Under the pieces are notes generated by a model, which was not told where the DNA came from, did not search any database, and saw only the letters and a program-made list of their open reading frames with translations. Of a stretch of 11,685 bases of DNA, positions 1-6,077 are shown piece after piece. Made by a program: the position numbers and the translations under genes. Origin of the DNA: Phycisphaerae bacterium (lineage in GTDB: Bacteria > Planctomycetota > Phycisphaerae > UBA1845 > UTPLA1); the NCBI GenBank assembly GCA_016935885.1, contig JAFGQA010000247.1:1-11685 (forward strand), in the 5' to 3' direction. Every line of letters starts with the position of its first letter. The first letter of the stretch is position 1.

Positions 1-25
1 ACTGTGGCACCGGCGTCTCGCCGGT
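1..25 (-). repeat. Half copy of the three-way-junction repeat
   Basis: These 25 bases are the exact reverse complement of 5343-5367. They contain the outer arm (ACTGTGGCA) and the inner hairpin with stem ACCGGCG/CGCCGGT and a 3-nt loop. Similarity stops at base 26, so the second hairpin and the closing arm are missing. The element may be truncated, or it may be a simpler variant. The left side is cut by the window edge. Confidence 0.75.
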
Positions 26-161
26 GGTTTTCACGGTCAGGAACGGCGTTTCCGAACCGCTGTTTTCCCTTTTACCACGGGCTGCTATGCCTTACCGGGG
101 CACCGCAACATGCACGGGCGTTTTCGTGTTGGGGGAAGTCCCGAAACACAATTGTGCCTGG

Positions 162-181
162 TGCGAGATTCCCATCTCGCA
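162..181. repeat. Hairpin with TCCC loop (dispersed hairpin family)
   Basis: A perfect 8-bp inverted repeat has arm TGCGAGAT and loop TCCC. It shares the arm core CGAGA and the 4-nt loop with the hairpin at 9545-9568. A mirror-type hairpin with loop GGGA follows at 241-264. There is no T-run after the stem, so it does not look like a standard intrinsic terminator. Confidence 0.65.
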
Positions 182-240
182 TCCGTTGGGACAGGATTCC
201 TCTCCTGGGACATTCGCGTGCAATGGTTCGCGTCGGCGTC

Positions 241-264
241 GGCGCAAGAAGGGATTCTCGCGCC
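241..264. repeat. Hairpin with GGGA loop (dispersed hairpin family)
   Basis: Two 10-base arms, GGCGCAAGAA and TTCTCGCGCC, pair with a single A/C mismatch around loop GGGA. The inner part (AAGAA-GGGA-TTCT) closely parallels the hairpin at 9579-9598 (GAGAA-AGGA-TTCTC), suggesting the same repeat family. A weaker 5-bp hairpin (CAGGA/TCCTG, 192-207) sits between this one and the hairpin at 162-181. Confidence 0.6.
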
Positions 265-553
265 AGCAAGCCGAACTCCGCGCCGGGGTCTCCGAGCACT
301 TCTTCGGGCAGGCGGCGCACGGCTCCCCGCGTGCTTCACATGGCCGACATTATCGGGCAGGTTGCCCTCATCGGGGGGAGTGTCAAACCAAGTCCTGCAA
401 CTGGCTAGCCGATACTCCTCCGGGCACGGGCAGCGATGCCGACCGCGGCAGCGACTCGAGTTCTCGCTCAGGATACCAAGCCATGCTCAGCAGTCGCGGC
501 GGGTGAGCAGTCTTCTCGCCCCGGCCACGCACCTGGCGGGCGGAGGCGACGCA

Positions 554-778
554 ATGGGCCAAGAGATAATCGACCTCTGCGGCAGGATCTGCCCCTATCC
601 GGTCGTGGAGATTGTGCGCGAGGTCGGTCGGCTGCGCAGCGGAGAGACGCTGCGCTGCGTCGTTGACGACCCACTCGCGCTGAAGTCTGTGCCAGAGGAG
701 CTCGAGGATTTCCCGGATATGACGATCACCATCACCAAGCTTGGCAAGGTCTGGGAAATCACGGTGGAGAGAGAGTAG
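554..778 (+). CDS. TusA-family sulfur carrier protein
   Basis: This 74-residue protein belongs to the TusA/SirA/YeeD family of small cytoplasmic sulfur-transfer proteins, whose usual length is about 75-80 residues. The N-terminal signature is clear: DLCGRICPYPVVE at residues 8-20. Cys13 in the C-P-x-P motif is the expected persulfide-carrying cysteine; Cys9 and Cys35 are additional. The start is set by GGAGG at 542-546, seven bases before the ATG, and by the family's usual N-terminus; the frame stays open upstream but that part is not protein-like. It is the first gene of a plus-strand operon with two YeeE-type permease subunits. In known systems (YeeE/TsuA with YeeD/TsuB) such a carrier receives sulfur from imported thiosulfate. 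A role in tRNA thiolation is less likely given the neighbours. Family assignment is firm; the partner role is inferred from context. Confidence 0.93.
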   Translation: MGQEIIDLCGRICPYPVVEIVREVGRLRSGETLRCVVDDPLALKSVPEELEDFPDMTITITKLGKVWEITVERE

Positions 779-819
779 CGACGTGAGACCCTTGTTGCAG
801 CAAGTGTAGGAGGAACGCG

Positions 820-1428
820 ATGGATACTAGGACCCAGCGGGCTGACGGCTCTTCCCTCGGAGTGGTCGAAAAAGCCAAAGCGCCGCGTACGTTGACACGC
901 CCGGATGATCGCGACGGCGTGCGCCAAGCCCCGGGGCGACAGGGTACTCCTGCCGAGGTCCGTGGATCTCCCGGGCCCGCGACCGAGAGACCTGTGCGTT
1001 CACGGGCACGGCGGCTGACGAGCCCCTTGTTCATGGTGGGCTACTTTGCGGTGCTCAACGTCATCATGTACCTCACCATCCACAAGTTCTGGATCGGCGG
1101 CAGCAGCTTCCTGCCCATGGTCGGCAAGCTTGGAGAAGGCAACAAATTCCTCTTCGCCTTCCTCGTGAACATCGGCGTCATTGTGGGCGCGTTCGTGGGA
1201 GCCTACTCGAGCGGTGAGTTTCACCTCCGGCTGCCCAAGAAGAGGGACTTGGTCAAGGCAATGATCGGTGGCACCCTGATTGGCATGGGAGTCACGGTGG
1301 CCCCGGGTACGTGCACCACTGCGTTCGTGACGGGCATGCCCATGCTTTCGGTGTCTTCGTTTCTTTCGGCCGCGGGCATCTTCATTGGCGCCCACATCGT
1401 ATACAGCCAAACACTGGGGAGGCGATAA
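820..1428 (+). CDS. YeeE/YedE-type sulfur-compound permease subunit (C-terminal-half type)
   Basis: This 202-residue membrane protein resembles one half of a YeeE/YedE thiosulfate transporter. Hydrophobic segments lie at about residues 70-88, 110-130, 148-165 and 177-195. The motif GGTLIGMGVTVAPGTCTT (150-167) matches the family signature ending in a conserved cysteine, here Cys165, and is followed by FVTGMPMLS. The layout resembles the second half of full-length YeeE, while the next gene resembles the first half. AGGAGG at 808-813, six bases upstream, supports the ATG at 820. This gives an unusual hydrophilic N-terminus of about 65 residues rich in Arg, Pro and Gly before the first membrane segment. 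An internal ATG at 1033 (Met72) would remove it but has no comparable ribosome site. The gene is 41 bases after the TusA-like gene and 2 bases before its partner. Confidence 0.88.
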   Translation: MDTRTQRADGSSLGVVEKAKAPRTLTRPDDRDGVRQAPGRQGTPAEVRGSPGPATERPVRSRARRLTSPLFMVGYFAVLNVIMYLTIHKFWIGGSSFLPMVGKLGEGNKFLFAFLVNIGVIVGAFVGAYSSGEFHLRLPKKRDLVKAMIGGTLIGMGVTVAPGTCTTAFVTGMPMLSVSSFLSAAGIFIGAHIVYSQTLGRR

Positions 1429-1430
1429 CC

Positions 1431-1979
1431 ATGTCTTTATATCTGCTCGCGACCATTGGCGTCCTGTTCGGCATCGGGTTTGGGTTCTTCGTGCAGCGCG
1501 CCGGCCTGTGCTTCGCACACGGCCTCGGCGAGATCTACATTGGAAGGGGAAAACGCATCATTCGTCTGTTTCTCGTGATATTCGTCATTACGAGCATCGG
1601 ATTCCTGTTGAGCAGCTACATCTCGCCTTCGCTGGGCCTCAAGCCCATTGGACAACTACGCGGCTACGGGTTCTACAACCTGCTATCGGGCATTCTGTTC
1701 GGGGTGGGGATCGCCCTGAACGGGGGGTGCATCCTGGGTACGCTGCGTCAGATCGGTGAAGGCAACATGCTGTTCCTGGTTGTCTTCGTCTGCTTCATCC
1801 CCGGTCTGGCCCTGGTCGTGTACGGCCTCGACCCGCTGCTCGAGAGCGGCTACAGCGTTCAGAAGGTCCTGCTGCCAGGTTTGCTGGGTGTGGCTGCCCC
1901 ATATGTCACGGCCACGTTGGCGGCGAGTGGGGTGATCTGGTTCCTGGCCATCCGCAATCGGAAGCGTCGCCCGGTATGA
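1431..1979 (+). CDS. YeeE/YedE-type sulfur-compound permease subunit (N-terminal-half type)
   Basis: This 182-residue integral membrane protein is the partner half of a split YeeE/YedE transporter. The first membrane segment carries FGFFVQRAGLCFAHGL (17-32, Cys27), resembling the N-terminal cysteine segment of YeeE. A second signature, GVGIALNGGCILGTLRQIGEG (91-111, Cys100), is typical of the sulfur-conducting path. Further hydrophobic stretches lie at about 45-62, 113-131 and 149-174, with a basic C-terminal end (RNRKRR). In the structurally studied YeeE, conserved cysteines line the thiosulfate path; here Cys27 and Cys100, with Cys165 of the preceding gene, would supply them. GGGGAGG at 1416-1422 drives the ATG and overlaps the end of the preceding gene, suggesting coupled translation. 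Its TGA overlaps the next gene's ATG. Substrate (thiosulfate or another sulfur compound) is inferred from family. Confidence 0.9.
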   Translation: MSLYLLATIGVLFGIGFGFFVQRAGLCFAHGLGEIYIGRGKRIIRLFLVIFVITSIGFLLSSYISPSLGLKPIGQLRGYGFYNLLSGILFGVGIALNGGCILGTLRQIGEGNMLFLVVFVCFIPGLALVVYGLDPLLESGYSVQKVLLPGLLGVAAPYVTATLAASGVIWFLAIRNRKRRPV

Positions 1980-4900
1980 CAAGCGGCAGCACTACGAGCG
2001 AACTGGATTTGAGCGCGCGCGCCGCGCACATACTGGAGGCCCGCAACCGGGCCTTCCGTGTTTTATACGACACGGTCATGGAAGTCGAAGGCGTGTCGGA
2101 GGAGGGTGTTTACGGGCCCCTTTGCCGCAACCTCCGCCGGATCTGCGACGCCCGGTACGCCGCGCTGGCCGTCTACAATCCTGCCTTCGGAACGCTGACG
2201 CACAAGGCCACGGACGTCGCGGAGGGGGACAAGCACGGCGTCGGCCCTTGCGAAGGGGGCTCCTGCACAACACCTGTCTCAGCAGAGATGATGGAGCGGT
2301 ACACGAAGAGGCAGGTGCGAATGTGTGCGAGCCACACCGCCTGCCCCATGGAGAAACTGACCGGATGCGTTCTGTTGGGAAGAGTCACTTCTGGGGACAT
2401 CGTGCCGCACTGTCTGTCATGTGTCCGCGAGGGGAGGCTGATTGCGGTTGCAAAGGTGTACCTGCCGGCGGGCACGAAGCTGAAGATGAAGGACATCGTC
2501 GACACCTACATGAATCTGGCAGGCATGATCCTTCAGCGTGTTCAAGCGGTGCGGGCCGTGCGCGAGAGCGAGCAGCGCTTTCGCGACATCGTCGAGAGCA
2601 TGTACGACTGGGTCTGGGAAGTGAACGCCGACGGCGTTTACACATACTCGTCCGAGAAAGCGCTGGCGATCCTGGGCTACAGTCCGGAGGAGATCGTCGG
2701 CAAGACACCCTTCGACCTCATGCCGCCTGAGGAGGCCGAGAGAATGCGGGGTGTTCTCGAGGAAATCGCCGACAATGTGCAGCCGATCCGGGATTTGGAG
2801 AACTGGAACCGCACCAAGGATGGCCGGCGTATCTGCCTGTTGACCAACGGGATCCCCCTGTTTGGCGAACGTGGAGAGTTCATCGGCTATCGCGGAGTGG
2901 ACACCGACATCACCGAACGCAAGCGGGCCGAGGAGGAACTCCGTAAGAAGAACAAACGAATGGAGGAACTGAACGCGGAGCTCACGATTCTGAGCCGCGC
3001 GGATCCGCTCACCACGCTGTACAACCGAAGGGCGTGGGAGGAGGCCCTGACCCGGGAGCACGATCGCTTCCGGCGACACGGTTGCACCTACAGCATCATC
3101 ATGATCGATGTCGACAACTTCAAGGCGTTCAACGACTGCCAAGGCCATCAGGCCGGCGATGAGTGTCTGCGTAGCGTTGCCGGGTCCATTGCGGCGTCCT
3201 GTCGGCGCGTTGATGTGGTCGGCCGATATGGGGGGGAGGAGTTTACCGTTCTGGCTCCAGATACGAGATTGGAGACCGGTGTCAAGCTCGCGGAGCGCAT
3301 TCGCAAGGCCATCTGGGCGCTCGATCTTTCCCACCCGTGCAGTCCGACTGCCGAGCGCGTCACGATCAGTCTGGGAGTGGCTGAGAGTACGGCCGGTTGC
3401 TGGGAGCATGTCCTCAGAGCATCCGATGACGCGCTGTACCTGGCCAAACGAGCTGGACGGAACATGGTATACGGTGACCGGAAAGTCACTTCCAAGCTTG
3501 GCCAGCAACGTGCTGACGACGGAGATGGCACGTCATGTGACGCAGTCAGAGAGACGCGCCGCATTCCGGCCCGCGTGCTCGTCGTCACCGACGACCCCGA
3601 AAGCAGAATGGTGTGCACCGATGGTCTGGAGCCCGCGGGCTACCGTGTCCAACATGCTGCTGACGGCGAAGCAGCTCTCGCGAGCATCAGCCAAGACCCG
3701 CCGCAGGACCGGCCGGATGTTATCATCATGGATGCGACGCTGCCGGGCGTGGACGGCCTGGAGTGGACCCGCAGGCTGAAGGCGGACCCCAACACGGGCG
3801 ACATTCCCGTCATCCTGGCGAGTGCCGAATCGGGATGTCCACACGTGGCCGCTGCCATCGACGCGGGGGCCGATGAGTCCCTCGTCAAGCCGATCCAGCC
3901 GGCCGACTTGGTTCTCCGAGTTCGTTCGATGGTCCAACGCTCGCAGGACCACAAGGACCTGCTGCGAAGCTTCGAGGTGCGCGGCGAGCATGTGCGGGTC
4001 CTGGAGTGCCTGGTCGAGTTCTGCCGGGTCGTCGGCACGAGTCGCAACCTCGACGACGTTCTCGAGCACACCATCGCCGCCGTGGCCGAACTGACGCAGA
4101 GCCGGCGAATCTCGATCATGCTTCCTGACCGGGAGTTGTCCCGACTCAGCATCCGCAAGTCCATGGGCATCGAGGAGGAGCTGGCCGACACGATCAGGGT
4201 GCCGGTCGGAGAGGCCGTGGCCGGGCAGGTCTTCGCGTCGGCGAGGCCCTTCGTGGTCAACGCCGAAGGGCAGATCCCCAAGAACCGGGCGGAGTATGAC
4301 TCCCTCTTCTTCGCCAGCGTGCCGATGCTCTCGACTCCGCTGGGCGCGGCGAACCGTGTGGTCGGTGTGCTGAATGTGACGGATCGCGTGGGGGGACAGC
4401 CGTTCGCACAGCACGAACTGGGACACCTCGAGTTGATCGCCGGCATCGTTTCGACCGCTATCCACGAGATCTCGGCTCGTGAAGCTCACGACCGCGCCTC
4501 TGAGTCGATGATGGTGGCCCTCGTTCGCCTCGCGGAGCATCGGGACAATGACACGGGCCTGCACGTGGACCGCGTGACACAGTATTGCCGTGTTCTGGCA
4601 GAGGAACTTCGACAGACGGACCGGTTCCGCGAGGTGATCGACGATCTCTACGTGGAGAACCTGGTCCGCAGCGCTCCGCTTCACGACATTGGCAAGGTTG
4701 CCATACCGGATCAGATTCTCCTGCATCCCGGCAGGCTGGCGGAGGAGAAAATGGCGGTCATGCGGACTCACTCCATGATCGGGGCCCAGACGATCCGAAC
4801 GCTGATCGAGCGTGCGCCGGACGTCGGCTTTCTGTCCATGGCGGAGGATGTCGCCCATTATCACCATGAATGGTACAACGGTCTGGGCTACCCCGCGGGG

Positions 4901-5134
4901 CTCAAGGGAGAGGCCATACCGCTCTCGGCACGCATCGTGGCCCTGGCGGACGTTTACGACGCCCTGGTCACGAAACGGGTCTACAAGGAGATGATTAGCC
5001 ACGACGAGGCCGTGGCGACGATCGCCGAAGGAGCGCGCAGCCAGTTCGATCCGGACGTGGTCGAGGCTTTCATTCGCAGCAAGGAGAAGTTCCGGGAGAT
5101 TCGGGACCGGTGCGCCGGAGACGGGGTGATATGA
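1976..5134 (+). CDS. Multidomain cyclic-di-GMP regulator: Cys-rich sensor, PAS, GGDEF, receiver, GAF, HD-GYP
   Basis: This 1052-residue soluble signalling protein has no membrane segment. Domains: a GAF-like N-terminal region (about 20-190) with nine cysteines (50, 57, 92, 97, 117, 123, 131, 146, 149); PAS (about 200-315); a short charged helix; GGDEF diguanylate cyclase (about 340-500) with GGEEF at 419-423 and an inhibitory-site RxxD at 410-413; a receiver domain (about 532-655) with acidic pair Asp539/Asp540, phospho-acceptor Asp586, Ser616 and Lys638; a GAF domain (about 675-835); and HD-GYP phosphodiesterase (about 840-1040) with His855, His863, HD at 903-904, HHE at 963-965 and GYP at 971-973. 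Both opposing activities therefore look intact. The ATG shares an ATGA with the upstream permease stop, so translation is probably coupled and the job is likely tied to sulfur uptake. The cysteine pattern suggests metal, Fe-S or persulfide sensing, which is inference. No histidine kinase partner is in the window. Confidence 0.96.
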   Translation: MTSGSTTSELDLSARAAHILEARNRAFRVLYDTVMEVEGVSEEGVYGPLCRNLRRICDARYAALAVYNPAFGTLTHKATDVAEGDKHGVGPCEGGSCTTPVSAEMMERYTKRQVRMCASHTACPMEKLTGCVLLGRVTSGDIVPHCLSCVREGRLIAVAKVYLPAGTKLKMKDIVDTYMNLAGMILQRVQAVRAVRESEQRFRDIVESMYDWVWEVNADGVYTYSSEKALAILGYSPEEIVGKTPFDLMPPEEAERMRGVLEEIADNVQPIRDLENWNRTKDGRRICLLTNGIPLFGERGEFIGYRGVDTDITERKRAEEELRKKNKRMEELNAELTILSRADPLTTLYNRRAWEEALTREHDRFRRHGCTYSIIMIDVDNFKAFNDCQGHQAGDECLRSVAGSIAASCRRVDVVGRYGGEEFTVLAPDTRLETGVKLAERIRKAIWALDLSHPCSPTAERVTISLGVAESTAGCWEHVLRASDDALYLAKRAGRNMVYGDRKVTSKLGQQRADDGDGTSCDAVRETRRIPARVLVVTDDPESRMVCTDGLEPAGYRVQHAADGEAALASISQDPPQDRPDVIIMDATLPGVDGLEWTRRLKADPNTGDIPVILASAESGCPHVAAAIDAGADESLVKPIQPADLVLRVRSMVQRSQDHKDLLRSFEVRGEHVRVLECLVEFCRVVGTSRNLDDVLEHTIAAVAELTQSRRISIMLPDRELSRLSIRKSMGIEEELADTIRVPVGEAVAGQVFASARPFVVNAEGQIPKNRAEYDSLFFASVPMLSTPLGAANRVVGVLNVTDRVGGQPFAQHELGHLELIAGIVSTAIHEISAREAHDRASESMMVALVRLAEHRDNDTGLHVDRVTQYCRVLAEELRQTDRFREVIDDLYVENLVRSAPLHDIGKVAIPDQILLHPGRLAEEKMAVMRTHSMIGAQTIRTLIERAPDVGFLSMAEDVAHYHHEWYNGLGYPAGLKGEAIPLSARIVALADVYDALVTKRVYKEMISHDEAVATIAEGARSQFDPDVVEAFIRSKEKFREIRDRCAGDGVI

Positions 5135-5142
5135 TCTGTCAT

Positions 5143-5163
5143 GGGCGAACGACCCGCTCGCCC
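5143..5163 (+). terminator. Weak stem-loop after the regulator gene, possible terminator
   Basis: A 6-bp stem (GGGCGA/TCGCCC) with a 9-nt loop begins nine bases after the stop codon. No run of T follows, so it would be a poor intrinsic terminator. It could instead stabilise the 3' end of the transcript or be chance in GC-rich DNA. Confidence 0.25.
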
Positions 5164-5310
5164 GTAGGCCGAACGGGACCGACACCTCCATGGTCGTTGT
5201 CACGCAACTGGCGATGAAATGTTCGGTAGGCCCAGAGCGGCAAGGAAGTCTCCGCCTGGCGGTTCATTCTGATGATACGAGCAACGTAGGGCGGCCTTTG
5301 GCCGCAGCCA

Positions 5311-5368
5311 AACTGTGGCAAAGGCGTCCCGCCTGTGGCCCAACCGGCGAGACGCCGGTGCCACAGTT
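5311..5368 (+). repeat. Complete three-way-junction repeat, copy A
   Basis: Perfect 10-bp terminal arms AACTGTGGCA and TGCCACAGTT enclose two further hairpins. Hairpin one has stem AGGCG/CGCCT (5322-5334, loop TCC). Hairpin two has stem ACCGGCG/CGCCGGT (5343-5359, loop AGA), its outermost T being shared with the closing arm. The same architecture recurs at 7311-7366 with different loops, and half of it recurs at 1-25. It encodes no protein. Its small size and terminal arms suggest a dispersed palindromic element comparable in style to REP/BIME sequences; mobility and function are unknown. Confidence 0.8.
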
Positions 5369-5577
5369 TTCTTCGCTAAACTCGAAGGTTTCGCCTGATA
5401 ACAGTGTAGAACAGGCCGCGTGCTTGCTGGTGGCCAGGTGGCCCTGCGTCGTTGTGCTCCCAGGGCTCCTACAGGCGGGTAGGTGCGGTGAGCGCATACG
5501 ATTCCTCAAGTTGTCACGGGCCGCCTCCCGACATCAGGCCACGGCTTCGCTGCGCGACGGCATACTGAGTGCATAAC

Positions 5578-5623
5578 GACATGTGCCGACAGCGGATATC
5601 ACACCAGCGGTCGGCGACATGTC
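5578..5623. repeat. Imperfect 13-bp inverted repeat
   Basis: GACATGTGCCGAC (5578-5590) pairs with GTCGGCGACATGTC (5610-5623) with a single bulged base, around a 19-base loop. It stands alone in the spacer, about 450 bases before the efflux operon. It could be an operator or an RNA hairpin; nothing in the sequence decides between them. Confidence 0.45.
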
Positions 5624-6010
5624 AGCCAACGCACGGAGCCCTGCCGGCTACGTCCTGAGAGCCGTTCCCGCCAGATTCGCCGGACCCAGTGCGCAACGGC
5701 GCCAAGACAACTCCCGTTGCTCGTTATCTCGCAATACGCATAGTGAGTCCGAGGATCTGCTGAATGAGAAGGCTGCGTCAACAGTCCGGAGCGGACCTCG
5801 CTCGGATCCAATGGCTGGGCCTGCCGCTGGCGCCGCCAGACCTCGGCTAAGCACTGCCGCCGGCCGACGAAAGTTCAGAGTCGTTGAGGTCGCTGCTCAA
5901 CGTGCGCACCGATGCAAGGCGAACGAGACATGAAGACCCGGAAAGGCAGGACCACGGGGCATGACGGCCTCAGCCGCCTCGACGCACACAAGATTCCGCG
6001 TGAGTATCTC

Positions 6011-6037
6011 TTGTCCGGGCGCTGCACGCGATATAAT
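6011..6037 (+). promoter_or_regulatory. Putative sigma-70-type promoter of the efflux operon
   Basis: A perfect -10 hexamer TATAAT lies at 6032-6037, 40 bases before the permease ATG. The best upstream -35 candidate is TTGTCC at 6011-6016 with a short 15-base spacer, which is suboptimal. The predicted transcript would start near 6044. A small CCCC/GGGG stem (6038-6051) spans the expected start. The position of this box, downstream of the alternative ATG at 5961, also supports 6078 as the translation start. Confidence 0.45.
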
Positions 6038-6077
6038 CCCCACAGAAGGGGTTGGCAGCGTCGCGAGCGGAGTTGAC

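Larger units (their letters stand above)
1..553. other. Repeat-rich non-coding stretch upstream of the sulfur operon
   Basis: I see no convincing gene here. Open frames exist on both strands, but their translations are low-complexity, rich in Arg, Ser and Pro, and match no family I know. One merely extends the TusA-like frame upstream. The stretch does hold a 25-base half copy of a dispersed repeat at its very start and hairpins at 162-181, 192-207 and 241-264. No confident promoter for the downstream operon was found. Confidence 0.6.
5135..6077. other. 943-base spacer between the sulfur operon and the efflux operon
   Basis: No gene is supported here. Open frames such as 5583-5933 translate into compositionally biased sequence without recognisable motifs or a good ribosome site. 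The spacer holds weak stem-loops just after the regulator gene and at 5291-5305 (GCGGCC, loop TTT, GGCCGC), a complete structured repeat at 5311-5368, an imperfect inverted repeat at 5578-5623, and a promoter-like -10 box near 6032. Confidence 0.6.

Noticed and set aside
110..553. Open upstream extension of the TusA-like frame
   Set aside because: The extension is compositionally biased, not family-like, and lies over hairpin repeats. A good ribosome site and the normal TusA N-terminus place the start at 554.
2417..3508. Long minus-strand open frame opposite the regulator
   Set aside because: It is antisense to the GGDEF/PAS part of a clearly real gene. High GC at third positions keeps the opposite frame open, and the translation has no recognisable domain.
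3533..5203. 556-residue minus-strand open frame opposite the regulator
   Set aside because: Same explanation: it is a mirror of the receiver, GAF and HD-GYP coding sequence, rich in His, Arg and Asp, with no family motifs.
5311..5368. Could the junction repeat be a tRNA or a riboswitch?
   Set aside because: It is too short for a tRNA, lacks an anticodon arm and CCA-proximal features, and occurs in repeated copies unrelated to a single gene class.
5583..5933. 116-residue plus-strand open frame in the spacer
   Set aside because: No ribosome site, no hydrophobic core or motif, and it overlaps an inverted repeat. Considered non-coding.
5961..6077. Upstream ATG of the permease frame
   Set aside because: It precedes the likely promoter box and adds 39 residues unlike MacB permeases. 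The ATG at 6078 has a proper ribosome site.
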